Made by a program: the position numbers and the translations under genes. The notes under the pieces were generated by a model. It did no database searches. It had not been told where the DNA came from and saw nothing but the letters and a program-made list of their open reading frames with translations. This document shows, piece by piece, positions 9,208-16,735 of a stretch of 64,000 nucleotides of DNA; within the stretch, counting starts at the first letter, position 1; every line of letters begins with the position of its first letter. Where the stretch lies: NCBI RefSeq assembly GCF_003937825.1, contig NZ_RSFW01000037.1, positions 1-64,000 of the forward strand, read 5' to 3'. The DNA is from Mesobacillus subterraneus. GTDB lineage: Bacteria; Bacillota; Bacilli; Bacillales; Cytobacillaceae.

Positions 9208-9561
9208 GTGAAACAGAGATTATATCTATTAACAGTCCAAAGAGAAATGGTAAAGAATGCTATGAGGAATCACAGTAAAACCTTGGTAGGGATTGGGCAA
9301 CAACTTTTTGACATTGCACTCATTAAGGTTGGGGGGATGAATCGTGTAGTCGAGCTCGACGGAATGGAGATGATCTACATCTCACAGTCTCTTAATTCAT
9401 ATGCCAAGAAGTTGAGCAACGCGGATAAAATTGTAGAATCACAGCATTATAGAATACTTGCTATGGAGATTGAGCAGATCCGTATCTATTTCCAACAGAC
9501 AAACGGGCCAAAGGTACACATAAAAAAGCAAGCAGCAAGTGCTCCAACACTCACTGCTTGA
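9208..9561 (+). CDS. Hypothetical early phage protein
   Basis: 117 residues, mainly helical, with no motif I recognise. GTG start with AAAAAGGAGATATA upstream. It lies in the early region between regulators and a zinc-finger protein; no function can be proposed. Confidence 0.6.
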   Translation: MKQRLYLLTVQREMVKNAMRNHSKTLVGIGQQLFDIALIKVGGMNRVVELDGMEMIYISQSLNSYAKKLSNADKIVESQHYRILAMEIEQIRIYFQQTNGPKVHIKKQAASAPTLTA

Positions 9562-9731
9562 ATATATGTTCAAGAATCCAAATTCACTATACCACTAGAA
9601 CCCATTCTAGGGCAAGAAGCTTCAATTCTTGCCGTAATGGCCAGGAGTGCATCTATCTGGCATTTTAGGTGTTCCCCCTTTACATTCTCCTGCTCATTAC
9701 GGTGCGCGTTGAAAGAGAGAGGAGGGATAAC

Positions 9732-10109
9732 ATGGATCGCACTGAAAAGCGAAGGATAAGGCAAAAGATACACAATCTTTTAGACATTGAATGCAAGGGC
9801 TGTGAATTCAATGGTAAAAACCAAAATGGCATTTGCAACACTCAATGTCCAGTTGGGGAAAGGTTGCGGTCTTTATCTAAAGTACTCTTCCAGAACATTG
9901 AAAAGCAACCGTCAATATTTAATGAATCAATAACACTTGAAGGTCTTACTAGAAAGCCTTGGACCGTGGAAGAAGATTTTTATCTGCTAAACCATTTCCA
10001 TCTGGTTACTTGTGATCACTTAGCGAAAAAACTCGACCGTACCCCAGTTGCTGTGAATCAAAGATATAAGACGCTGATCAGAGAACAGAAGAAAGAAAAG
10101 GTACAGTAA
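9732..10109 (+). CDS. Zinc-finger and Myb/SANT-like phage protein
   Basis: 125 residues. A Cys cluster (CKGCEFNGKNQNGICNTQC, about 22-40) forms a probable zinc finger. The C-terminal part (PWTVEEDFYLLNHF...DRTPVAVNQRYK) resembles a SANT/Myb-type DNA-binding helix bundle. ATG 9732 follows GAGAGGAGGG; earlier in-frame starts lack a ribosome site. Similar proteins occur in early regions of Bacillus phages; role unknown. Confidence 0.7.
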   Translation: MDRTEKRRIRQKIHNLLDIECKGCEFNGKNQNGICNTQCPVGERLRSLSKVLFQNIEKQPSIFNESITLEGLTRKPWTVEEDFYLLNHFHLVTCDHLAKKLDRTPVAVNQRYKTLIREQKKEKVQ

Positions 10110-10134
10110 ATTTTATTCAAAAGGAGGACAACTT

Positions 10135-10305
10135 ATGTTATTTGAGGTTGATTTTGCAGTCAAAATTAATAACTGCTTCCAGACTGTCCACAAGGCTTTT
10201 ATTGATGCTGAAAGTGTGTTGGAGTGCCATGACCAGGCAGAAGAAGTTAGAGAGCAACTGCCGGTCAATCAAAATAACCATGTTCATATTTTCATAGAGG
10301 CATAA
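10135..10305 (+). CDS. Small hypothetical phage protein (56 aa)
   Basis: ATG 10135 behind AAAAGGAGGACAACTT (excellent ribosome site) starts a 56-residue acidic frame ending VHIFIEA. The frame fits the gap between the zinc-finger gene and the replication gene. I recognise no family. Confidence 0.6.
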   Translation: MLFEVDFAVKINNCFQTVHKAFIDAESVLECHDQAEEVREQLPVNQNNHVHIFIEA

Positions 10306-10504
10306 GCCTTGCTTACCTCCAAGACAACGAATGTATTGCTCTCAGAATGGTTGTTAATCCAGAACGATGATTTATCGGAGCAAAATTTTTTAATCCTTGT
10401 TAGGAAAACTCGATATCCAGAATATAGGCTGGAACTGGTCAAAATCATTTCGCTGTTTGTTTAGTTTTAGTAGAAATCAAAACGAAAAAGAGGAGGAGAA
10501 ATGC

Positions 10505-11503
10505 TTGAGCAAACTTTTACTGGATGACAAACCCATCATTGTGCTGCCTTCTCTTGCAGAAAAAGTAGGACTCAACGAGGCGATATTCCTGCAGCAATTA
10601 AATTATTGGCTACAAGAAAGTAAGCATTGCTATGAGGAAAAGAAGTGGGTCTATAACACCCAAGAGGATTGGCAGGAGCAATTCCCTTTCTGGTCCATTA
10701 GCACGATTAGGAGAACCATTTCAAAATTGGAAAGCATCGGCTTATTGATTAGTGGAAATTTCAACAAAAAGAACTTTGACAGGACAAAGTGGTACACAAT
10801 CAACTACGAAGAATTAGAGGGGTTGAACACACCATCTGCTCAAAATGAACAAATGCATAGTGACGCGGTTGTTCAAGATGATAATTTGCAAGATGGCGCT
10901 TTTGTTCAAAATGATGAAATGCATAACAGTGCATCTGTTCAAAATGAGCACATCATCTGTTCAAAATGGACAGACCATGTGTTCAATTTGAACAGACCAA
11001 TACCAGAGATTACTACAGAGAGTACTTCAGAGATTTTAAAAGAAGTTGAAGAAGATGCGCTGGTGCAAAAGGAAAATCCGTTTCGATTTTTTGAGGAAAA
11101 TGGTTTCGGAACCATTGGAGGCTATATGTCTCAGAAAATAACCGGATGGTGTGATGACCTTACAGACGAGGTTGTCATGGAGGCCTTGAAGCTTGCTGTA
11201 GAGAACGGATCTAAAAAGTGGAGCTACGTTGAAAGCATTTTAAGGTCCTGGGCAGATAAGAAGGTTAAAACTGCTGATGATGCCAAAGCAGTACAACAAG
11301 CATTCAGAGAGCATAAGTCAAGGCAACGAGATAGGCCAAAGGGCAGTAGAAAGCCCCTGAGAAGAGAACAACCCCCTGAATGGTTCGCAGCCCATCAACA
11401 ACAAACAGCTGCCAAACAATCTGAACCAGTTCAATCAGAAGAAATTGACTTTGAAGCAGAGAAAATAGCTCTGGAACAAGAATTAAAAAAATTTAAAAAG
11501 TGA
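10505..11503 (+). CDS. Phage replication initiation protein, DnaD-like
   Basis: 332 residues. The N-terminal winged-helix part (about 1-100; LNEAIFLQQLNYWL, STIRRTISKLESIGLL) resembles phage replisome organisers. A low-complexity linker with repeated VQND/VQNE units (about 115-165) follows, then a DnaD/DnaB_2-like helical domain (about 190-255; NPFRFFEENGF...ILRSW). The start TTG 10505 is preferred because AGAGGAGGAG lies 6 bases upstream; an earlier TTG at 10397 has none. It probably loads the host helicase at a phage origin. No separate helicase loader was seen. Confidence 0.78.
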   Translation: MSKLLLDDKPIIVLPSLAEKVGLNEAIFLQQLNYWLQESKHCYEEKKWVYNTQEDWQEQFPFWSISTIRRTISKLESIGLLISGNFNKKNFDRTKWYTINYEELEGLNTPSAQNEQMHSDAVVQDDNLQDGAFVQNDEMHNSASVQNEHIICSKWTDHVFNLNRPIPEITTESTSEILKEVEEDALVQKENPFRFFEENGFGTIGGYMSQKITGWCDDLTDEVVMEALKLAVENGSKKWSYVESILRSWADKKVKTADDAKAVQQAFREHKSRQRDRPKGSRKPLRREQPPEWFAAHQQQTAAKQSEPVQSEEIDFEAEKIALEQELKKFKK

Positions 11504-11512
11504 GGGATGGAG

Positions 11513-11671
11513 ATGGGGATCCTGCTAGAAGCAGTGCAAAAGAGGAGAATGTTTCTTGAGTATCAACTCTGGAAATCTGACCTGTATAAAGAAAATCTTA
11601 ATCAACTGCCTTTATCCGAACTGGAGCGTCTATACATAAGCCATAGGTGCCAGCTAGCAAGGAGTGTCTAA
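11513..11671 (+). CDS. Small FbpA-like phage protein (52 aa)
   Basis: The frame from ATG 11513 (GAGGG six bases upstream; ATG 11507 is also in frame) encodes a basic/helical peptide ending in LPLSELERLYISHRCQLARSV. The KRRxFLExQL...LSELE pattern resembles the Fur-regulated basic protein FbpA family, often found as small phage genes. The assignment is by eye only. Confidence 0.5.
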   Translation: MGILLEAVQKRRMFLEYQLWKSDLYKENLNQLPLSELERLYISHRCQLARSV

Positions 11672-11673
11672 TC

Positions 11674-11835
11674 ATGAATATATTAGTCCATATATACGAA
11701 TGTGGTGGCTGTGTTGTCACTTTTGCAGTCGAGCAAGCTTTTGAAGAACAGCATCTAATTCAGTGTCCATCATGCTGCCAAGATGTTCTAATACGGGATG
11801 TCGGTGAAGGAGAGATTGTCAGAAAAGGAGAGTAG
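11674..11835 (+). CDS. Small zinc-ribbon phage protein (53 aa)
   Basis: Cys pairs CGGC (about 10-13) and CPSCC (about 32-36) suggest a zinc ribbon. ATG 11674 follows AAGGAG at 9 bases and starts 2 bases after the preceding stop. Confidence 0.6.
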   Translation: MNILVHIYECGGCVVTFAVEQAFEEQHLIQCPSCCQDVLIRDVGEGEIVRKGE

Positions 11836-11839
11836 GATA

Positions 11840-12035
11840 ATGCAGGTTATACAGCCAGTGTTCGAATTGTGGTGCTACTTTTACTGTCCAATCAAAGCAA
11901 TTCATGTTTTGTTCTAAATTATGTGAGATGGAGCATGATTTATATGAAAACCAAAAAGAAAGGAGCGCGAATGAAGACAGAAAACTATCAGACTATATCA
12001 CTGTTTCTTCTAAACAAAGAGTGTCTTGCTGGTAA
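11840..12035 (+). pseudogene. Frameshifted small zinc-ribbon gene
   Basis: AAAAGGAGAGTAGGATA precedes ATG 11840, but that frame stops after 26 codons. A +1 shift near 11858 opens a frame to TAA 12033 containing CSNCGATF and MFCSKLCEMEHD, a clear four-Cys zinc ribbon with no start codon of its own. Removing one base near 11858 would fuse them into a 64-residue protein. This is either a disabled gene, a programmed +1 shift or a sequencing error. Confidence 0.5.
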
Positions 12036-12141
12036 TAAGTCAGCATCAATAGAATGGGAGCGAAGGTGGGAAGAAAAGTTCCCTGAAATAAAAAAACTGC
12101 CAGACGGGCGGTCTGGCAATCAAAAGTTATCGACACCTTAA
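11971..12141 (+). CDS. Small hypothetical phage protein (56 aa)
   Basis: ATG 11971 follows AAAGGAGCGCGA. The 56-residue product (WERRWEEKFPEIKK centre) is charged and of unknown family. It overlaps the end of the preceding zinc-ribbon frame by 65 bases in another frame. Confidence 0.5.
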   Translation: MKTENYQTISLFLLNKECLAGNKSASIEWERRWEEKFPEIKKLPDGRSGNQKLSTP

Positions 12142-12167
12142 TTATACCATAGGGCAGGGGTGTCAGA

Positions 12168-12377
12168 ATGCAAAAAAGATTAACGGAAATAGAGATCAAT
12201 AATCAAGATATGTCCATCAGCCAAAAAATAGAACCAGGCAGGGTCCTTGTCCTAGTTTTGGATGGCAACAAAGGAAAGGCATTCAAATGTGAGGCGGTCT
12301 TACATGGTCTAACCATTGTTGAAACAACAAGCGGTAAATCCAAAAGAGTTACGTTTGAGGAAAGTGAACTCTGTTAA
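12168..12377 (+). CDS. XtrA/YqaO-like phage protein
   Basis: 69 residues; IEPGRVLVLVLDGNKGKAF and ETTSGKSKRVTFEE match the layout of the XtrA/YqaO family from PBSX and skin elements. ATG with AGGGGTG upstream. The function of the family is unknown. A hairpin (12420-12446) follows. Confidence 0.65.
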   Translation: MQKRLTEIEINNQDMSISQKIEPGRVLVLVLDGNKGKAFKCEAVLHGLTIVETTSGKSKRVTFEESELC

Positions 12378-12419
12378 AGAACAATCAATAATCTATACCC
12401 AATAATAACTTAACAAACC

Positions 12420-12446
12420 GTACCAAAGGAATTGCTCCTTTGGTAC
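12420..12446. terminator. Hairpin between convergent small genes
   Basis: GTACCAAAGGA (12420-12430) pairs perfectly with TCCTTTGGTAC (12436-12446). There is no long T run. It sits between the XtrA-like gene and the antisense Spo0E-like genes and could end transcription from either side. Confidence 0.5.
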
Positions 12447-12569
12447 ATATATCTCTATAACTGAAACCCAAAAAGCCATGAAGCATGGGGACCCATATCT
12501 TAATGGCTACCTTGCTTGTCAAATAAAGCAATCCATTGGAGGACTCAAGGGGAATTCCCTTGGAAGATA

Positions 12570-12737
12570 TTAATTTAATAACTTTTGGTACTTAACTATT
12601 AATTCATCTAAATTTTGGCTTAATCTTATGGTTTCTGGATCATTAAATCCTTTTAAATGAACAATGTTTACTAGTTCTTTCTTAGAATATTCTATTTTGA
12701 ATAAAAGAATTTCTTTCTTTATTTTCATACATTCCAT
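12570..12737 (-). CDS. Spo0E-like aspartyl-phosphate phosphatase (55 aa)
   Basis: A short minus-strand frame read directly from the sequence. Its product is two predicted helices with LSQNLDELIVKYQKL near residues 39-53, matching the SQ-x-LD-x-LI-x-x-Y signature of Spo0E/YnzD/YisI phosphatases, which dephosphorylate Spo0A~P and so delay sporulation. ATG 12737 has AGAGGT eight bases upstream. It is antisense to the surrounding phage operon and second in a pair with 12777-12935. Confidence 0.75.
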   Translation of the reverse strand: MECMKIKKEILLFKIEYSKKELVNIVHLKGFNDPETIRLSQNLDELIVKYQKLLN

Positions 12738-12776
12738 ATCAATACCTCTATACTTTTTCTTTATAAAATAGTGGAA

Positions 12777-12935
12777 TTAATTATTTAACTTTTGGTGTCT
12801 GCGCAATAGTTCATTATATCTAAGGGTAAATCGTTTCGTTTCTATGCTATCAACACCATAAGTCTGTGTGATTTCAATCAATCTTTCTCTAAAGAGCTCT
12901 AACTGTATTTCAATAAAATTTTTCGAAACAGACAT
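12777..12935 (-). CDS. Spo0E-like small protein, divergent signature (52 aa)
   Basis: A 52-residue minus-strand frame with the Spo0E-family helical hairpin layout (ELFRERLIEITQTYGV...TLRYNELLRRHQKL). The usual SQxLD is replaced by TLRYN, so phosphatase activity is doubtful. ATG 12935 with AAGGATG upstream. It lies 39 bp upstream of the better Spo0E-like gene in the same orientation, so the two likely form one transcript. Confidence 0.6.
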   Translation of the reverse strand: MSVSKNFIEIQLELFRERLIEITQTYGVDSIETKRFTLRYNELLRRHQKLNN

Positions 12936-13183
12936 TACCAACATCCTTCATTATTTAGAAAAAATAAGACGTACGTAAGTATAATTTTACCAATTAGTTA
13001 ATTAAATTATAAGAGGATAAATGTGACAATTTTGAAACCAGTTTAGGAGGATTGGCAGTGAACAATTAGATGCACAGCAATCCCTTGCGTAATAGTCACA
13101 CCAAGTTACTGAACAATCCGTAGATTTACTGGTGTAAATAGTAAAAGAAATAATGTGTCTTTCCTAATTAATCATAAACTCTC
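12936..13183. other. Gene-poor stretch upstream of the antirepressor
   Basis: No convincing open frame on either strand. It is AT-rich and must hold the promoter of the antisense Spo0E-like pair. It leads into the antirepressor promoter and leader at 13184-13290. Confidence 0.5.
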
Positions 13184-13291
13184 TATAATGGACTTATAAG
13201 GAATTGAATAAGTCCGAGATCGAGAATAAAACGTGAGGGCACTGATTAATTGGCAATGTGGTTGCTATTAATTGGTGTCCTCTTTTTTTGA
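13184..13291 (+). promoter_or_regulatory. Leader/attenuator module copy 1 (antirepressor)
   Basis: A TATAAT box (13184-13189) with a weak -35 is followed by an inverted repeat GGACTTAT (13190-13197)/ATAAGTCC (13208-13215), then a 38-bp block (13210-13247) that recurs at 14033-14070 with one mismatch. The block runs into a long hairpin: GAGGGCAC (from about 13235) pairs with GTGTCCTC (about 13275-13282), extended by ATTAAT/ATTAAT and GCAA/TTGC, and ends in T7. The layout is that of a regulated terminator before the antirepressor start. Confidence 0.65.
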
Positions 13292-13305
13292 AGGAGGGGT
13301 AAGAG

Positions 13306-14028
13306 TTGTGCCAACTACAGAAGGTTTTCAATTACGAACGAAATGAAGTAAGGACAATTACAAAAGGTGAAGAGGTCTGGTTTGTTGCAAAGGATGTATG
13401 TGATGTCTTGGAAATCGGAAATCCAACTGAAGCTTTAAAGCGATTGGATGAAGATGAAAAAGACCTCATTTCAACTGAGGGTTTTAGAGGAGTAGTAAAT
13501 ATCGTTAACGAGCCTGGTCTTTACACCTTGATTTTTGGAAGTCGTAAACCCGAAGCAAAACAATTCAAACGTTGGGTGACTCATGAAGTTATTCCGACTA
13601 TTAGAAAAACTGGTGGTTATGTATCAAATGAAGACATGTTCATCAATACTTACTTGGTACATGCCGACAATCAGACAAAAATCATGTTCAGGGCTACCCT
13701 GGAAACGGTGCGGAAACAGAATGAGCAGCTTGCGATCATGCAACCGAAAGCCGAATACTTTGATGCATTGGTGGATAGAAACTTGTTAACAAATTTCAGA
13801 GATACTGCAAAGGAATTAGAAATTGGCCAAAGGTCTTTCATCAACTGGTTGCTGGAAAAAGGATACGTTTATCGTGATCAAACTGGAAAGTTGAAACCAT
13901 ATGGAAAGTACGTGCCAGAACTGTTTAAGTTAAAAGACTTTGAAAGGAACGGCAAAGCAGGAGTCCAGCCATTAATTACACCAAAAGGGAAAGAAACCTT
14001 TAGGCTATTGATGGAAAAATCAGCTTAA
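13306..14028 (+). CDS. Phage antirepressor (BRO-N plus ANT/KilAC)
   Basis: 240 residues. The N-terminal BRO-N domain (about 1-105; VWFVAKDVCDVLEIGNPTEA, NEPGLYTLIFGSRKPEAKQF, WVTHEVIPTIRKTGGY) is followed by a C-terminal ANT/KilA-C domain (about 120-235; NFRDTAKELEIGQRSFINWL). Such proteins counteract phage repressors. TTG 13306 follows GAAGGAGGGG. It is flanked by two copies of the same leader/terminator module, suggesting attenuation control. Confidence 0.9.
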   Translation: MCQLQKVFNYERNEVRTITKGEEVWFVAKDVCDVLEIGNPTEALKRLDEDEKDLISTEGFRGVVNIVNEPGLYTLIFGSRKPEAKQFKRWVTHEVIPTIRKTGGYVSNEDMFINTYLVHADNQTKIMFRATLETVRKQNEQLAIMQPKAEYFDALVDRNLLTNFRDTAKELEIGQRSFINWLLEKGYVYRDQTGKLKPYGKYVPELFKLKDFERNGKAGVQPLITPKGKETFRLLMEKSA

Positions 14029-14032
14029 TATA

Positions 14033-14117
14033 AAGTCCGAGATCGAGAATAAAACGTGAGGACACTGATTGCCAGAGTTACCTGGTTTTATCGGTGTCCT
14101 TATTTCTTTGGGAAGGA
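14033..14117 (+). promoter_or_regulatory. Leader/attenuator module copy 2
   Basis: The 38-bp block at 14033-14070 differs from copy 1 at one base. Its hairpin keeps the same outer stem (AGGACAC/GTGTCCT) with a G-U to A-U change, but a different inner stem (CCAG/CTGG), and ends in a T-rich run. The changed inner stem with kept pairing supports an RNA-level role. It lies between the antirepressor stop and the next ribosome site. Confidence 0.65.
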
Positions 14118-14125
14118 GGTCTAAT

Positions 14126-14245
14126 ATGGGAACAATCCAGGGAGAACTTTCGAAATGGGCAGCTAAAAATAAAATGCCTATTAAGAAAAAGAAAGAGGCA
14201 GAACAAAAGCGCGAGGATAGTAGTGGGGCCCTTACACAAAAATAA
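14126..14245 (+). CDS. Small basic hypothetical protein (39 aa)
   Basis: ATG 14126 directly follows GGAAGGAGGTCTAAT. It encodes a Lys-rich 39-residue peptide (WAAKNKMPIKKKKEAEQKRE). The strong ribosome site supports expression; function unknown. It ends 19 bases before the ArpU-like start. Confidence 0.55.
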   Translation: MGTIQGELSKWAAKNKMPIKKKKEAEQKREDSSGALTQK

Positions 14246-14264
14246 AAAGATTGGGGTAGATAAA

Positions 14265-14717
14265 ATGGGGAATCTTTCGGATTTCAACTTACCGTCCATT
14301 AATCGGAATGCCACCAGGAAAGCTGTAGAATCAGCATTGGAGAAATACAGAATACTTTTGTTGAGGCAATTTGATAACAAACCTAAAATTACTCAGTCAT
14401 ATTCCATTATTCCACCATCTAACACAAATCAATTTCACTCAACTACAGAAGATGTAGCTATCATGAACGCTGATTTAGAGAGGGAAATGCAACTTTATCT
14501 AACTCGTATGATTAAGGCTGTAAATGGTCTCACTCAGTGGGAGAGAGCCATTATTATAAAGAGATACATGGATCAAGAAGATGTATTTGATTACGAAATC
14601 TATAATGAAATTGGCATGAGTGAACGGAAATATTACAGAGTAAAGGGAAGAGCTTTTTACAAGCTTGCATTTTCACTGAAGATTGAAGTCTATGAAGAGA
14701 AGGAAGTGACAGCATGA
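14265..14717 (+). CDS. ArpU-family phage late transcription regulator
   Basis: 150 residues. The N-terminus (NLPSINRNATRKAVESALEKYR) and C-terminus (WERAIIIKRYMDQEDV..YNEIGMSERKYYRVKGRAF) match the ArpU/sigma-like regulators, relatives of PBSX Xpf, that activate late phage genes. I use ATG 14265; upstream in-frame codons overlap the small basic ORF. It likely acts on the late promoter upstream of the packaging genes, perhaps near 16651-16720. Confidence 0.85.
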   Translation: MGNLSDFNLPSINRNATRKAVESALEKYRILLLRQFDNKPKITQSYSIIPPSNTNQFHSTTEDVAIMNADLEREMQLYLTRMIKAVNGLTQWERAIIIKRYMDQEDVFDYEIYNEIGMSERKYYRVKGRAFYKLAFSLKIEVYEEKEVTA

Positions 14718-15256
14718 ACTTTGTGCAGCCAATTAGGGATCCGGAAATCATAGCAGAGATTAAGAAGCATTTGAAAGAGGAAAATGAGCGCAACTACATG
14801 CTTTTTGTTACCGGCATTAACTCTGGGTTGCGCATTTCGGATATTTTGCCGTTGAAGGTGAAGGACGCTAAGAAAAGTCACTTCAGCTTGCGAGAAACCA
14901 AGACCGGTAAACAGAAGCGTATTCAAATCACACCAGCCTTGAAGAGAGAGCTGAAATACTATATTGAAGGTAAAGACGATGAGGATTACCTTTTCAGGAG
15001 CAGAGAAGGCAAGAATAAGCCAATTGGCAGAGACATGGCGTATAAGATATTAAGAATTGCAGCTGAACAATTTGGCTTGGATGAAATAGGAACCCATACA
15101 CTTAGAAAAACCTTCGGTTATCATTTCTATAATCAAACCAAGGATATCGCTATGCTGCAGGAGATATTTAATCACAGCTCACCTCAGATTACTTTGCGAT
15201 ATATTGGCGTCAACCAAGATAGTATGGATAAGGCTATGAATAGGTTTAAAATATAG
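14714..15256 (+). CDS. Small tyrosine recombinase (second integrase)
   Basis: 180 residues: a catalytic domain without the arm-binding region. Conserved Arg in SGLRISD, Lys in TKTGK, His/Arg in HTLRKTFG, FNHSS and Tyr in LRYIGV are all present. It overlaps the ArpU gene by 4 bases. Genes of this kind commonly follow ArpU in Bacillus siphophages and may act in genome dimer resolution or circularisation; the role is inferred. Confidence 0.85.
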   Translation: MNFVQPIRDPEIIAEIKKHLKEENERNYMLFVTGINSGLRISDILPLKVKDAKKSHFSLRETKTGKQKRIQITPALKRELKYYIEGKDDEDYLFRSREGKNKPIGRDMAYKILRIAAEQFGLDEIGTHTLRKTFGYHFYNQTKDIAMLQEIFNHSSPQITLRYIGVNQDSMDKAMNRFKI

Positions 15257-15294
15257 GCTCATTTGCTGAGAGGCAAATGGGCATTTTTTTTTTT
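15257..15294 (+). terminator. Terminator after the small recombinase
   Basis: GCTCATTTGC (15257-15266) pairs with GCAAATGGGC (15273-15282), followed by a run of about eleven T. Confidence 0.9.
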
Positions 15295-15478
15295 GCATAT
15301 AAAAATTACTCAAAAAAATTAATTGTATAATTCATTTTTAGGAAGTTGTAAAATGATATATATACCAAGGCTTCCGGCCTTTAGGCGAATTCAACAAAAT
15401 ATAAGATAAGGATAATTAAAAGAAGGGATTTTAAAAAGAATGTCGAAATACCTGTTTATCTAAAAGGGGGAATTAAAA

Positions 15479-16645
15479 ATGCAAAACAACACACCTTCTG
15501 GAGATGAACAACAAAGAAAAAAACTAGAAAGAGAATTAAAACGTCGAGTTCTTGCAAATAAATTAATAAATGAAATTGAACAGGAAAAAAACAACACTAT
15601 TCTTAACAAAGTAGGATTGATTCTAAATAAATATCCTCACACGAGAAATTCAGATGTATCATTAATGTTGAAGTTTTGGGAGGTTTTCGAAGGACATAAA
15701 AGTGATAGCATTGAGAAAAAAGATATGTATTTTTTTGAAAGGTTAACTTCTGTAGCTAGGGCAAGAGCAAAGATTCAAAATGAATATGGTCTGTTTCCAG
15801 CTGATGAAAAAGTTAGGAAGTTTAGAAGGAGCAAAGAGGAAAAGGAAAAGGAATTTCAAATAGAATCAAAACCTGAAATGCCCATTATCTATATATACGC
15901 TGACGAAACAGGTAAGAACGACGATTTCGTCGTGGTAGGAAGCTTATGGATTTTAGATGAAAAAAGAAATGGACAAATAGTAAGGTCATTAGAAACTTGG
16001 GTTAAAGGAAAAAAAACTGCTGGAGTTCAGGTTCCTGGTGAATTTCACTTTGTTGATATTAAGAACAACGGTAACAATATTGATATATACAAAGAGTTTT
16101 TTAGTTATTTTATGTCCATCGCTTCAGATGTTATTAGTTTTACTGCTATTGCAGTTAATAAAAAGAATATTAAAAAACATATTGACGATTTAATATCTGA
16201 TTTATTTTACCAGATAGTTAGAATAGGAATTGAGCATGAAAAAAAGAACAATAGAATTTCTTTTCCTAAACAATTAAGTTACTTAAAAGATGAAGAAAAA
16301 GGAGAAAGTCCTTATAGGATTAAAGGAATCCAGGACACAATTGTTGATAAATTAAAAATCCATTACGGAGATAACATTAAGTTGAATAAATTTGTTCCTG
16401 TTGATTCAAAGCATGTGAAACTGATTCAAATTGCTGATCTTTTTACAGGTAGCTTAAACAGAATAATTAATCATCAGAGGAAAAATCCTGAAGCTCAAAA
16501 AAATGCTAAAGACGATTTTGCGCAAATCGTCTTAGATTCTATGGGTCTAGAAGAAATTCATGTAGATATAGAAAAATTAGAAATGGATAATTTACATGAG
16601 GAAATTACATCTGACATGTCTAAGTTATTCGTCTTTAATGAATAA
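15479..16645 (+). CDS. DUF3800-domain protein (accessory cargo)
   Basis: 388 residues. A helical, charged N-terminus (1-130) is followed by a DUF3800 domain (about 137-370) that opens with IIYIYADETGKNDDFVVVGS (the first conserved acidic residues), has FHFVDIK, and ends with VDSKHVKLIQIADLFTGSLNR (the conserved D...QxAD). DUF3800 is predicted to have an RNase H-like nuclease fold and is often seen in mobile and defence-rich loci. AGGGGG lies 7-12 bases before ATG. It is markedly more AT-rich than the structural genes and isolated between terminators at 15257 and 16736, i.e. a moron-like cassette. A defence or exclusion role is a guess. Confidence 0.75.
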   Translation: MQNNTPSGDEQQRKKLERELKRRVLANKLINEIEQEKNNTILNKVGLILNKYPHTRNSDVSLMLKFWEVFEGHKSDSIEKKDMYFFERLTSVARARAKIQNEYGLFPADEKVRKFRRSKEEKEKEFQIESKPEMPIIYIYADETGKNDDFVVVGSLWILDEKRNGQIVRSLETWVKGKKTAGVQVPGEFHFVDIKNNGNNIDIYKEFFSYFMSIASDVISFTAIAVNKKNIKKHIDDLISDLFYQIVRIGIEHEKKNNRISFPKQLSYLKDEEKGESPYRIKGIQDTIVDKLKIHYGDNIKLNKFVPVDSKHVKLIQIADLFTGSLNRIINHQRKNPEAQKNAKDDFAQIVLDSMGLEEIHVDIEKLEMDNLHEEITSDMSKLFVFNE

Positions 16646-16650
16646 AAAAA

Positions 16651-16720
16651 TGGCAGAAACTTGTCAGTATAGTGGCAGAAAAAGTGCAAAGGATTTCGTT
16701 TTCCGCATGTTATTATGGTA
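16651..16720 (+). promoter_or_regulatory. Possible phage late promoter with paired TGGCAG repeats
   Basis: TGGCAGAAA occurs at 16651 and again at 16673, 22 bp apart (two helical turns), upstream of an extended -10-like TGGTATTGA at 16716-16724. Position after the ArpU gene and before the late operon suggests an activator site; this is inference. Confidence 0.35.
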
Positions 16721-16735
16721 TTGAGATAATAAAGC

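Noticed and set aside
12479-12574. 31-codon plus-strand frame (MKHGDPYLNGYLACQIKQS...)
   Set aside because: The sequence looks slightly protein-like, but it has no ribosome site, follows a hairpin and overlaps the stop of the antisense Spo0E-like gene. Not enough support.
14094-14264. 57-residue N-terminal extension of the ArpU-like protein
   Set aside because: It would start inside the terminator hairpin and overlap a small ORF with an excellent ribosome site; ArpU homology begins at 14265.
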